This document shows positions 1 through 7,021 of a stretch of 16,520 nt of DNA, in pieces. How positions within the stretch are numbered: position 1 is the stretch's first letter; every line of letters begins with the position of its first letter. Position numbers and translations under genes: made by a program. Source of the DNA: Clostridia bacterium (GTDB taxonomy: Bacteria; Bacillota; Clostridia; Christensenellales; CAG-314); NCBI GenBank assembly GCA_900769665.1, contig CAAGHL010000059.1, forward strand, positions 1 through 16,520, given 5' to 3'. Under the pieces are notes generated by a model that was not told the origin of the DNA, did no database searches, and saw nothing but the letters and a program-made list of their open reading frames with translations.

Positions 1-224
1 CGGAACGAGGGCACGGTTACGTAATCCTTGTTAGCAATGAGCCGAGGTGTTACCACGCAGCGACATCGGAGCGTAGGCGCATTCAATCGAGAGCCGACAA
101 TAACATTATTGCTCTACGCGGAGCGAGCGTCAGGCGTTCGCAGCGTGGTAATAGCGAGGCGGTATTTTTTCGTGGGACATTGCCGAGGCGATATAGCATC
201 AGGCGTTCGCAGTGGGACAATACC
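1..224 (+). repeat. R1 interspersed repeat, copy 1 (left edge probably outside the window)
   Basis: This segment aligns almost end to end with 8992-9215 and, over its central part, with 12727-12917. It contains a long-range inverted pair: TTACCACGC at 50-58 pairs exactly with GCGTGGTAA at 143-151, and pairing continues past one mismatch into GCGA. Inside is a smaller hairpin, GCGAGCG-TCAGG-CGTTCGC, with one G-T pair. A second, diverged right arm follows at about 190-224. Reading frames stay open across it, but they exist only because the repeat lacks stops; no copy shows a start with a Shine-Dalgarno site. Similarity to copy 2 begins at base 1, so the element may extend further left. Function unknown. 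Confidence 0.85.
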
Positions 225-303
225 TTGACTGCCAAACACGATTACTGACACAAACTCACCATAACCCTTTGTGGCTACGCACATCTACTTCCACTATCTA
301 TCG

Positions 304-327
304 TGCGTGGTAACTGCGAGGTAATTT
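304..327 (+). repeat. Possible R1 right-arm fragment
   Basis: TGGTAACTGCGAGGTAATTT resembles the R1 copy 1 right arm around 147-168 (TGGTAATAGCGAGGCGGTAT), with a short gap. It is short and could be chance. The rest of 225-390 is AT-rich with no gene or other element that I can support. Confidence 0.3.
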
Positions 328-390
328 CATTATACCATATTACATATAAAATTTGCAATACGCACGCACATTTTTGTGGGTTTTGTTCGG

Positions 391-420
391 TTGCGAAATT
401 TGGTGTGTATATGATATAAT
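391..420 (+). promoter_or_regulatory. Sigma70/SigA-type promoter of the lipase gene
   Basis: A -35-like TTGCGA (391-396) and a perfect -10 TATAAT (415-420) are separated by 18 bases. Transcription would start near 427, giving a leader of about 110 nt before the ATG at 539. It is the best promoter match in the region and is correctly placed. Confidence 0.65.
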
Positions 421-428
421 ATAAAAAA

Positions 429-518
429 GTCGATTGGCGGTGGGGCGTGGAAACCCAATACCTAACCAAATCGACGACGACTAAACCAACCGTGGCGGTG
501 CGCTAACGAAAAACCGCC
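429..518 (+). promoter_or_regulatory. Structured 5' leader with two competing hairpins
   Basis: GTCGATT (429-435) pairs with AATCGAC (469-475), closing a first stem-loop that continues with GG/CC after a bulged A. A second stem-loop pairs GGCGGT (494-499) with ACCGCC (513-518), ending just before the Shine-Dalgarno GAGGAG (522-527). An identical GGCGGT at 436-441 inside the first hairpin could pair with the same ACCGCC, so two exclusive folds are possible. This suggests post-transcriptional control, but I recognise no known riboswitch consensus. Confidence 0.4.
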
Positions 519-538
519 GACGAGGAGTAACAAACAAT

Positions 539-1840
539 ATGACAAAAAGTAAATTTATGGTGACGCTGCTTGCGGCGGTGTTGATTGTCGTGTTTATGCT
601 CGGACTGTTCGGGTGTGACGTAGGTAACAAAAATAATGATACGTATCCACAAAATCCCGACATCGACGGCGGAAAAAGCGACAACAAAGATAAGCTCGGC
701 GTAAATCCGATGAGAGAGTTACGCACACTTGCCGCTAACGGAGCGCTGGATTTATCTGCGTTTGTCGACGTGGACGACAGTTGCCTTTCTGCCGAACTGA
801 CCCTGCCTAGCGACAGCGCAACCCTCGATAAAACCCTTGCCGAGCAAGCGTTGGTGTTGTGTTCGGGTAACGGTGAGGACAAGACCGCGCAGTATCTTAC
901 CAAGGCAGGTTTCGAGCCGAGTAGCATATTGCATTTCAACTACCGATACAACACGGGCGACGATGTGCGACACACTGCGGCGTACTCCACGGCATACAAA
1001 GATGTGGTGTACGGCGGCGAAACTCGCACCCTTATCGTGGTTGCCGTGCGCGGAACAAACGGAAACGAGTGGTACGGCAACTTCGACTTTGCCCCGTCGC
1101 ACTCCGACGATACCGCCTTTGCGGAAAACTTCCTCTTTGCGGCGCAAGATCTATATTTGGGCGTTTGCGACGCTATTTCCAACGTCTACTCCGTTGTGGA
1201 AATGCCGATAGCCAATCCGTTGTTTTTGGTGTGCGGACACAGTCGCGGCGGTGCGGTGGCAAACCTTGCGGCGTTGCTGTTGAACGACAAATTCGGCGCG
1301 GACAACGTGTTTGCGTACACGTTTGCAACGCCCAATACGGTGCGTTCCGACGACAGTGCGCTTGGCGCAAGCAATATTTTCAACTTCGTGTACGATTGCG
1401 ACTTTGTGCCGCAAATGCCGCTAGCCTCTTGGGAGTACAAGCGTGCAGGTACGGACATCGCCTTGACCCGTGGCGACAGCGATACTGCCCAACGTGCAAC
1501 GGTGCAAAACGTCGTTTCGGTGCTCGGACAGACGGCAACGGGCATTGCCGACTACTACACATCTCGTTGGTCGCTGACAACCGACGGCAAATCGGCGAAC
1601 GGCGTAACCCCATACGAATTGATGTGTGCGCTGACCTCGGCTGTATCCGACGGATTGAACAATGGCGACACTGATCTCGACTTGTCCTCGTTCGACGATT
1701 TGTCGGCAAACGGACACTATGCGCCGCTGTTCAAACTGCTTATCGGGCTAACGCAAAGCCCCGACAAACTGCTCGCTACAATCAATTACCACTTGCCAAG
1801 CACCTATCAAAAACTGCTTTCCGCAGCTTTTGCGGCATAA
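539..1840 (+). CDS. Secreted class-3-lipase-like lipoprotein
   Basis: A 433-aa protein with a lipoprotein signal: a basic start, a hydrophobic core and the lipobox L-F-G-C with Cys26 as the lipidation site. A polar, Asn/Asp-rich linker (about 27-55) follows. The alpha/beta-hydrolase part carries the nucleophile elbow G-H-S-R-G-G with Ser235. The likely catalytic Asp is D288 in D-F-V-P-x-x-P and the likely His is H393 in G-H-Y. This arrangement (GHSxGG, then DxVP, then a late His) is that of the class 3 (fungal-type) lipase family, which hydrolyses acyl esters such as triacylglycerols. The true substrate cannot be read from sequence. The start has GAGGAG at 522-527, 11 bases upstream. The gene has its own promoter and leader and is probably monocistronic. 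It should be anchored on the outer face of the membrane. Confidence 0.85.
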   Translation: MTKSKFMVTLLAAVLIVVFMLGLFGCDVGNKNNDTYPQNPDIDGGKSDNKDKLGVNPMRELRTLAANGALDLSAFVDVDDSCLSAELTLPSDSATLDKTLAEQALVLCSGNGEDKTAQYLTKAGFEPSSILHFNYRYNTGDDVRHTAAYSTAYKDVVYGGETRTLIVVAVRGTNGNEWYGNFDFAPSHSDDTAFAENFLFAAQDLYLGVCDAISNVYSVVEMPIANPLFLVCGHSRGGAVANLAALLLNDKFGADNVFAYTFATPNTVRSDDSALGASNIFNFVYDCDFVPQMPLASWEYKRAGTDIALTRGDSDTAQRATVQNVVSVLGQTATGIADYYTSRWSLTTDGKSANGVTPYELMCALTSAVSDGLNNGDTDLDLSSFDDLSANGHYAPLFKLLIGLTQSPDKLLATINYHLPSTYQKLLSAAFAA

Positions 1841-1853
1841 TGTGCTAAACTGT

Positions 1854-1901
1854 AAAATGTAAGCAAAAAAGACATACGTATTAACAATTTTGCTACATTT
1901 T
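1854..1901 (+). terminator. AT-rich inverted repeat after the lipase gene
   Basis: AAAATGTAAGCAAAA (1854-1868) pairs with TTTTGCTACATTTT (1888-1901) with one bulged A, enclosing a 19-nt AT-rich loop. It starts 13 bases after the lipase stop. The stem is long but AT-rich. The right arm ends in T-runs, so it may end transcription, although it is not a classic GC-rich terminator. I found no convincing promoter for the ABC genes between it and 2010, so read-through cannot be excluded. Confidence 0.4.
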
Positions 1902-2009
1902 ATATCGAAAACCGCAAAGTTTTAGCCGTATTTTTGTTGGCAAAGCGCAATCCAATCGACACAAACAGAACAAAAACCTTACTAAATACCGACACAAGGG
2001 AGTGTACAC

Positions 2010-2711
2010 ATGGCATATATCGAGTTCAAGGACGTTGTCAAGTCCTACACGTCGGGCGAGCAAACAACCTACGCCCTCAGCAATATGAATTTCCAAATAG
2101 AAAAAGGCGAGTTTTGCGTAATCGTCGGACCGAGCGGCGCAGGCAAAACCACGCTACTCAACATCCTCGGCGGCATGGACACCGCAACAAGCGGCACCGT
2201 CACTTTGGACGGTCGGGAGATTAGCGCCCTTACGGAACGCCAACTGACCGACTATCGCCGCAACGACGTGGGGTTCGTATTCCAATTTTACAACCTAGTG
2301 CCCAACCTTACCGCCAAGGAAAACGTCGAGCTTGCCTCGGAAATTTGCAAGGACAGCCTCGATCCCGTCAAGACCCTTACCGACGTGGGACTTGCCGAGC
2401 GCATAAACAACTTCCCTGCGCAACTGTCGGGCGGCGAGCAACAACGTGTTTCCATTGCGCGCGCCCTTGCCAAAAATCCCAAAATAATTTTGTGCGACGA
2501 GCCGACGGGCGCATTGGACTACAATACGGGCAAAGCCGTCCTCGCGCTTTTGCAAGATACCTGCCGCAGTACGGGCAAGACGGTAATTGTCATTACGCAC
2601 AACGGCGCGCTTACGCAAATTGCCGATAGGGTGATTCGCGTGAAAAACGGACAGGCAATCAGCGTGGAAACCAACGCCGACCCCGTGCCCGTACAAAACA
2701 TCGAGTGGTGA
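2010..2711 (+). CDS. ABC transporter ATP-binding protein, MacB/LolD type
   Basis: A 233-aa nucleotide-binding subunit with the full set of ABC motifs: Walker A G-P-S-G-A-G-K-T-T (40-48), a Q-loop (FQFYNLVPNLTAKENV), signature L-S-G-G-E-Q-Q-R (139-146), Walker B I-I-L-C-D-E-P (D163, E164), a D-loop (TGALD) and a switch His in I-T-H. The Y-N-L-V-P-N-L-T-A and G-E-Q-Q-R-V-S-I-A-R-A motifs are typical of the MacB/LolD/FtsE group, whose ATPases drive FtsX-like permeases. It hydrolyses ATP at the inner face of the membrane. An AAGGGAG site (1996-2002) supports the ATG at 2010. Its stop lies 3 bases before the permease start, so the two genes form one transcriptional and probably translationally coupled unit. 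Confidence 0.93.
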   Translation: MAYIEFKDVVKSYTSGEQTTYALSNMNFQIEKGEFCVIVGPSGAGKTTLLNILGGMDTATSGTVTLDGREISALTERQLTDYRRNDVGFVFQFYNLVPNLTAKENVELASEICKDSLDPVKTLTDVGLAERINNFPAQLSGGEQQRVSIARALAKNPKIILCDEPTGALDYNTGKAVLALLQDTCRSTGKTVIVITHNGALTQIADRVIRVKNGQAISVETNADPVPVQNIEW

Positions 2712-2714
2712 CGC

Positions 2715-5489
2715 ATGAAAGCACGAAGCAAAAACATTTTACGCGGAGTACGCGGAAGCTTAAACAGATTTTTGTCCATATTGTTTATTGTGGCGCTCGG
2801 GGCAGGCTTTATGGCAGGGCTTGCGGCTACGTCGCCCGACATGTACCAAACGGCGGACAAGTATATGGACGACTACGCAATGTACGACGTAGACATCAAG
2901 TCGACCATCGGCTTTGTGGCGGAGGACGCCGACAAAATTGCCGAACTCGGGTGCGTTGCCGACGTGCAAGCGGCAAAAGTGGTGGACATGGTGCTGACTA
3001 GCGGTACAAACACCTACACCACGCGCATATTTTCCATACTCGACCACACCTACGACGGCGACGACGTGGCAAAAGTAACCAAGCTAAACAAGTTTGTTTT
3101 GAAGTCGGGCAGACTGCCGCGCGCCACAAACGAGTGCGTGATACAGTCCCCGGCAGGCAAGTACATCGGCGGCAATTTGAGCATAGGCGACACCGTTACG
3201 CTGTCCGCCGAAAACGTCAACTATGAGCAACTTGCCAACGAAATGACAACGACAACATTTACCGTCGTAGGCTTGGTGGAAAGTCCCACATGTATCGGCA
3301 TTACGCACGAGCCTACAACTGTCGGTTCGGGCACAATTTCGTTGGATATGTACACATACGACGATTTGTTTACCTTCGATTACGTTACCGATGTGTATGT
3401 AACCCTTGTCGGAGCAAAGCAAGAGGACACGTTTTCCGACAAATACGACGATATTATTGCACAGGCCGTCGAAGAAATCGGACAATTCGGCAAAAGCCGT
3501 GTGGAAGTCCGCAAAAATGAGCTTTTACCCGAGGCAAACAAACAATTGACTTTACTCGGCAAAGCGGTAGACGCCTACCGTAATGCCGTATATAGCGGAA
3601 AAAAACTTACCCAAGACGATCTTGTTCGCGTGCAACAAACTGCAAGCGTCGTGGAGTCGCTCGGCAACACAAAACTTTCCGAACTGTTGCAAAAAACGCA
3701 ATACGATGTCAAAAATTCGTTACAAAACAACGACAAACAAGCCGCCGAAAAAGCACTCGCCTACTACGAAGAAGCACTGCAAACCGCCGCCGAACAGGTG
3801 GACGCGGTCAAGTCCGCCAACTGGATCACGCGCACACGCAACGACCTTGTCAGTTTCTCTTCCTACGACAGCAACGTGGGCAAGGTTGCGGCGCTATCGA
3901 AGGTGTTTCCCGTGTTCTTCTTCGTTGTGGCACTGCTGGTTGCGCTCACTACAATGACGCGCCTTGTCGAGGAACGCCGCGGACAAATCGGCACGTTGAA
4001 GGCGCTCGGTTTCGGCAACTTCCAAATCCTCGGAGAGTACATGCTGTACAGCTTTTCTAGCTCCGTCATCGGTTGCGTATTGGGGTTGCTGGTCGGCTTC
4101 AAACTGTTTCCGTCGGTCATCGCTTCGGCGTACAGCATGATGTTTACCGTGCCCAAGTGTATCACGCCCTTCCGCTGGGACATCGTGGCATGGGTTGCGC
4201 CCATCACAATCGGCAGTATCATTGTGGCAACGCTGTGGGCGTGCTGGGGCGAGTTTGTTTCCACACCGGCAACGCTTATGCGCCCCAAGGCACCGCAAGC
4301 AGGCAAGCGCATTTTGTTGGAGCGTATACCCTTTATTTGGAACAAGCTCAGCTTCACGCACAAAGTGACTTGCCGCAACCTGTTCCGCTACAAAAAACGC
4401 CTAATCATGACGATAATCGGCATCTCGGGATGCAGTGCATTGTTGCTTACGGGCTTCGGCGTGCAAGATAGCGTCAACGACATTGTGGACAAACAATACG
4501 GCGAAATTTACAAGTACCAACTGACGGTAATGATGCACTCCGACGAGTGGGCGCAAGACGAGGAATTGTTACAAAAAATCAACAACGGTAGCAAAATTTC
4601 CGCATATTTGCCCGTGTGCGACCAAAGTGCGGACGTGGTTGTCGGCAATCAAAAACAAGGCGTAACGCTGTGCGTGCCAAGCCCCGACCACCAAGCAAAT
4701 TTTGGCGACTTTATTTCACTGCGCACACGCAAGGGCGGCAATGCGATAGCCTTCCCGAAGGACGGCGAAGTGGTGCTGACGGAAAAACTTGCCGAGCAAC
4801 TTGGCGTGCACGTCGGCGACAAGGTGGACTTGTCCGTAGACGGCAACGGCGGCACTGCAACCGTCGGCGGCATTACGGAAAACTACGTGTCCAGCTACTG
4901 CTATATGTCGGAAGATACCTACAAGTCGCTTTTCGGCAAAAAAACATCCTACACTACCTTATTCATCAACGAGGCAAACGGCGTAGACGAAAACGAGCTT
5001 GTTACCGAGCTTATGGCGGAGTCAAGCGTGTTGTACGTCAATGCGTCGTCTACGCTTCGCAACAACTTCGACAAGTCTATCGGTAGTATCAACGGCGTAA
5101 TTTGGGTACTTATTTTGTCGGCAGGGTTGCTGTCGGCGGTGGTACTGTACAATCTTACCAACGTCAACATTTGCGAGCGCCGCAAGGAGCTTGCCACACT
5201 GCGCGTACTCGGTTTCCACAAAAAGGAAGCGCGCAACTACATCTTCCGCGAGATAAACATCCTTAGCTTTGTCGGCTCGTTGGTCGGACTGGTTTTAGGC
5301 GTATTTCTACACGCATTTGTCGTCAAAACGGTGGAGGTCGACCAAGTTATGTTCGGTCGCGACATTTATTTTCTCAGTTACGTGTATGCGGTTGCCATCA
5401 CCATGGTGTTTACACTGCTAGTCAACCTAATCATGCGCAGATCGATAGACAAGGTTGATATGGTCGAAGCCATGAAATCCAACGAATAA
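2715..5489 (+). CDS. FtsX-like ABC transporter permease with two FtsX domains
   Basis: A 924-aa membrane protein, partner of the preceding ATPase. A first membrane segment lies at about 17-40. A large extracytoplasmic region follows (about 41-390), whose second half (about 240-385) is rich in Lys, Gln, Ala and Leu and looks helical or coiled-coil. Next come three membrane segments (about 397-413, 441-461, 488-511), with the FtsX-type cytoplasmic motif E-E-R-R-G-Q-I-G-T-L-K-A-L-G-F after the first. A second unit repeats the plan: one segment (563-583), an extracytoplasmic domain (about 585-790) and three segments (794-814, 849-870, 886-907) with C-E-R-R-K-E-L-A-T-L-R-V-L-G-F. Relatives with this 1+3+1+3 plan act as mechanotransmission exporters or as peptidase or signalling regulators rather than classic channels. 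The substrate is unknown. The final stop overlaps an R2 repeat by one base. Confidence 0.9.
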   Translation: MKARSKNILRGVRGSLNRFLSILFIVALGAGFMAGLAATSPDMYQTADKYMDDYAMYDVDIKSTIGFVAEDADKIAELGCVADVQAAKVVDMVLTSGTNTYTTRIFSILDHTYDGDDVAKVTKLNKFVLKSGRLPRATNECVIQSPAGKYIGGNLSIGDTVTLSAENVNYEQLANEMTTTTFTVVGLVESPTCIGITHEPTTVGSGTISLDMYTYDDLFTFDYVTDVYVTLVGAKQEDTFSDKYDDIIAQAVEEIGQFGKSRVEVRKNELLPEANKQLTLLGKAVDAYRNAVYSGKKLTQDDLVRVQQTASVVESLGNTKLSELLQKTQYDVKNSLQNNDKQAAEKALAYYEEALQTAAEQVDAVKSANWITRTRNDLVSFSSYDSNVGKVAALSKVFPVFFFVVALLVALTTMTRLVEERRGQIGTLKALGFGNFQILGEYMLYSFSSSVIGCVLGLLVGFKLFPSVIASAYSMMFTVPKCITPFRWDIVAWVAPITIGSIIVATLWACWGEFVSTPATLMRPKAPQAGKRILLERIPFIWNKLSFTHKVTCRNLFRYKKRLIMTIIGISGCSALLLTGFGVQDSVNDIVDKQYGEIYKYQLTVMMHSDEWAQDEELLQKINNGSKISAYLPVCDQSADVVVGNQKQGVTLCVPSPDHQANFGDFISLRTRKGGNAIAFPKDGEVVLTEKLAEQLGVHVGDKVDLSVDGNGGTATVGGITENYVSSYCYMSEDTYKSLFGKKTSYTTLFINEANGVDENELVTELMAESSVLYVNASSTLRNNFDKSIGSINGVIWVLILSAGLLSAVVLYNLTNVNICERRKELATLRVLGFHKKEARNYIFREINILSFVGSLVGLVLGVFLHAFVVKTVEVDQVMFGRDIYFLSYVYAVAITMVFTLLVNLIMRRSIDKVDMVEAMKSNE

Positions 5490-5615
5490 ATGAGGGCGTA
5501 GGCGAGCGCATATAGGGACTACGTGCTCGCTCAGCCTCGTCACGTACCACTTAGTACGCTACCTCGGCATTCGCTTCGCCTGTTGTCCCTCTCTCCACTC
5601 GCCTACGCCCTCATT
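5489..5615 (+). repeat. R2 hairpin repeat, copy A, flush with the permease stop
   Basis: A 127-bp element whose first and last 18 bases are perfect inverted repeats (AATGAGGGCGTAGGCGAG and its complement). Imperfect pairing continues inward, with AGGGAC opposite GTCCCT, and the tip is CGTAC-CACTTA-GTACG (5543-5558). The first base is the last A of the permease TAA stop. Copy B (5702-5819) has almost the same interior. No T-tract follows, so it is not a textbook intrinsic terminator, but as RNA it would form a long stem on the 3' end of the permease message. It encodes nothing. Confidence 0.85.
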
Positions 5616-5660
5616 TGTGTGTGTGGGAGTGTTTTTTGGTTTGTGGAAGTATCTACGTTT

Positions 5661-5693
5661 GTTATTCCCTCTTTATTTGCCTACGCCCTCATT
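5661..5693 (+). repeat. Partial R2 right arm
   Basis: GCCTACGCCCTCATT (5679-5693) is identical to the last 15 bases of copies A and B. The preceding TTATTCCCTCTTTATTT resembles their TTGTCCCTCTCTCCACTC. It appears to be the remnant of a third element between A and B, which suggests tandem duplication followed by deletion. The sequence between A and this remnant (5616-5660) is G/T-rich with no recognisable content. Confidence 0.6.
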
Positions 5694-5701
5694 GTTCTGG
5701 A

Positions 5702-5819
5702 GTAGGAGAACGCATATAGGGACTACGTGCTCGCTCAGCTTCGTCACGTACCACTTAGTACGCTACCTCGGCATTCGCTTCGCCTGTTGTCCCTCTCTCC
5801 ACTCACCTACGCCCTCATT
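5702..5819 (+). repeat. R2 hairpin repeat, copy B
   Basis: From CGCATATAGGGAC onward it matches copy A with only two visible substitutions and has the same tip, CGTAC-CACTTA-GTACG (5747-5762). The right end is ACTCACCTACGCCCTCATT. The left end is diverged (GGAGTAGGAGAA in place of GGGCGTAGGCGAG), so the outer stem of copy A is partly broken here. Same orientation as A. Confidence 0.8.
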
Positions 5820-5913
5820 CAACTAAGAGTGATTTTATCATTTAGTAGTGCGGCAACTGTTGCCACAATCTGCGCCAGCGTTCACGTAAATATCGGCTTG
5901 GCTTATAACTGCA

Positions 5914-5939
5914 AAAGGGACACATCGAAGTGTCCCTTT
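5914..5939 (-). terminator. Stem-loop terminator candidate, mainly for uppP
   Basis: A perfect 10-bp stem, AAAGGGACAC / GTGTCCCTTT, encloses the 6-nt loop ATCGAA. Read on the minus strand, the stem is followed by a short T-run (CCCTTTTGC). It lies about 117 bases past the uppP stop on the same strand. On the plus strand it is followed by GTTAATTT, so it may work in both directions. A second short perfect hairpin, GGGGGA / TCCCCC (5948-5968), lies between it and uppP. Confidence 0.6.
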
Positions 5940-6056
5940 GTTAATTTGGGGGATAGGTGGTGTCCCCCTGATTGCTGTGGTTGCGGTGGGATTGGATGGT
6001 TGGGTGGAGGTTTTTATATTGGTCGGATGCTTTCTTTGCATTACTTGGATGGATTT

Positions 6057-6818
6057 TTACATTACAATCAGGCTAATTACTAGCGGAATGGCTAGGTACA
6101 GGGCAAAAATCAGCCAATTGCTACGTTTTAGGGCGCGCATTACGGCGTAGACGGCGACAAGTCCCGACACAAACGCAGTCACAACGCCAACGGTAACGGC
6201 AAGCCAGTTTATCGTAACGGTGGCGGCGGTCAGCGCTTCGTAGCCTTCCACCACGACGGCGGCAAGTATCACGGGGATGGACAGCAAAAAGCTAAATTCC
6301 GCGCTGTCGGATGCGTTTATCCCAAACAGTTTCATTGTGGAAATGGTACTTCCGCTACGCGACAACCCCGGCAAGACGGCTATGCCTTGCACCAACCCGG
6401 TTACAAGTATCGGCAGCGGTTTGGTTTGGCTAAGGCGCAAAACGGGACGGCTTAGACGGTCGGAAAGCACAATCAACACAATGGTTGCGGCAAAACCTAC
6501 GGGTAAAAGTGCGTTTAACAAACTTTCCGACACAAACAGTTTTACAAGTAAAGCAATCGCAAATGTAGGCACGCTCGCCAACAGTACGTAGCGAACTCTA
6601 ACATCGGCAATCGGGTGTCTGATGGCGGCAAAAAGGGATTTTCGCATGGCAACTACCACGGCAAACAGTGTGCCGAGGTGCAACATCACGTCGAAAAACA
6701 GATTTGCCTGTATGCCGAACAGCCTTTGGCAAAGCAACAAATGTCCGCTACTGCTGACTGGCAAAAATTCCGTAAAGCCTTGCAACAGCCCCAAAAATAT
6801 GCTTTGAAGTATCGTCAT
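6057..6818 (-). CDS. uppP: Undecaprenyl-diphosphatase UppP (BacA family)
   Basis: A 253-aa polytopic membrane protein. It dephosphorylates undecaprenyl diphosphate to the monophosphate, renewing the lipid carrier for peptidoglycan and other wall polymers; overproduction gives bacitracin resistance in other bacteria. The first conserved motif is L-L-Q-G-F-T-E-F-L-P-V-S-S-S-G-H (residues 11-26), with the catalytic-region Glu17 and His26. The second is P-G-L-S-R-S-G-S-T-I-S (150-160), with the essential Arg/Ser cluster. The remainder consists of hydrophobic helices. It is slightly shorter than most members (about 260-280 aa) but has both motifs and a hydrophobic C-terminus, so it appears intact. 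An AAAGGGG site precedes the ATG on the minus strand. It is transcribed divergently from ychF through a shared AT-rich region, alone, toward the hairpin at 5914-5939. Confidence 0.95.
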   Translation of the reverse strand: MTILQSIFLGLLQGFTEFLPVSSSGHLLLCQRLFGIQANLFFDVMLHLGTLFAVVVAMRKSLFAAIRHPIADVRVRYVLLASVPTFAIALLVKLFVSESLLNALLPVGFAATIVLIVLSDRLSRPVLRLSQTKPLPILVTGLVQGIAVLPGLSRSGSTISTMKLFGINASDSAEFSFLLSIPVILAAVVVEGYEALTAATVTINWLAVTVGVVTAFVSGLVAVYAVMRALKRSNWLIFALYLAIPLVISLIVM

Positions 6819-6841
6819 GTGTGGTTTGTTCCCCTTTATTC

Positions 6842-6870
6842 TTTACATTTTGCTACTTTTGTATTATTAT
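6842..6870 (+). promoter_or_regulatory. Probable ychF promoter
   Basis: TTTACA (6842-6847), a 17-base spacer and TATTAT (6865-6870) match the SigA pattern at standard spacing. Transcription would begin near 6877, leaving a leader of about 145 nt before ychF. The -10 box overlaps the AT-rich stretch that would serve the opposite-strand uppP promoter. Confidence 0.5.
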
Positions 6871-6898
6871 ATATACATATGTCGACGGATTTGCGCAA
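6866..6898 (-). promoter_or_regulatory. Possible uppP promoter, back-to-back with that of ychF
   Basis: On the minus strand TTGCGC (6898-6893), a 17-base spacer and TATATA (6875-6870) fit a SigA promoter; a TATAAT also occurs at 6871-6866 at longer spacing. The -10 region is shared with the ychF promoter, so the two polymerases would compete. Confidence 0.4.
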
Positions 6899-7021
6899 AA
6901 TTTTGTCGATTTGTTTATTTACACACGGTTGCGGCGCAGTAGCGACGGCACACGGAGGAAAGCGCATTTGTTTGCTTGCCATTGCCTACCCTGCGGCACG
7001 CACGTAAAAGAGGTACTTTTT

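Noticed and set aside
28..228. Open frame of 66 codons in R1 copy 1
   Set aside because: The same frames recur in the other R1 copies as a by-product of the repeat; there is no Shine-Dalgarno site or ATG with support, and the DNA shows stem-type rather than codon-type variation.
481..939. 152-aa minus-strand frame opposite the lipase
   Set aside because: It overlaps a well-supported lipoprotein gene, has no conserved motif or Shine-Dalgarno site, and is a shadow frame of the opposite strand.
5489..5819. CRISPR-like or phage attachment repeats
   Set aside because: Units are long imperfect hairpins with no regular spacers, no cas genes and no integrase nearby.
5938..6150. Small hydrophobic frame (70 aa) opposite the uppP end
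   Set aside because: It begins in the terminator hairpin, has no ribosome site, and its second half is antisense to uppP; the hydrophobicity is explained by the G/T-rich strand.
6821..7021. 67-codon N-terminal extension of YchF
   Set aside because: The family begins with MKLGVVGLPNVGKST, there is a good ribosome site at 7006-7013, and the upstream part contains the promoter region.
6877..7021. Riboswitch in the ychF leader
   Set aside because: I looked for c-di-GMP-like and other familiar cores in the 145-nt leader and found no consistent match or strong stem set.
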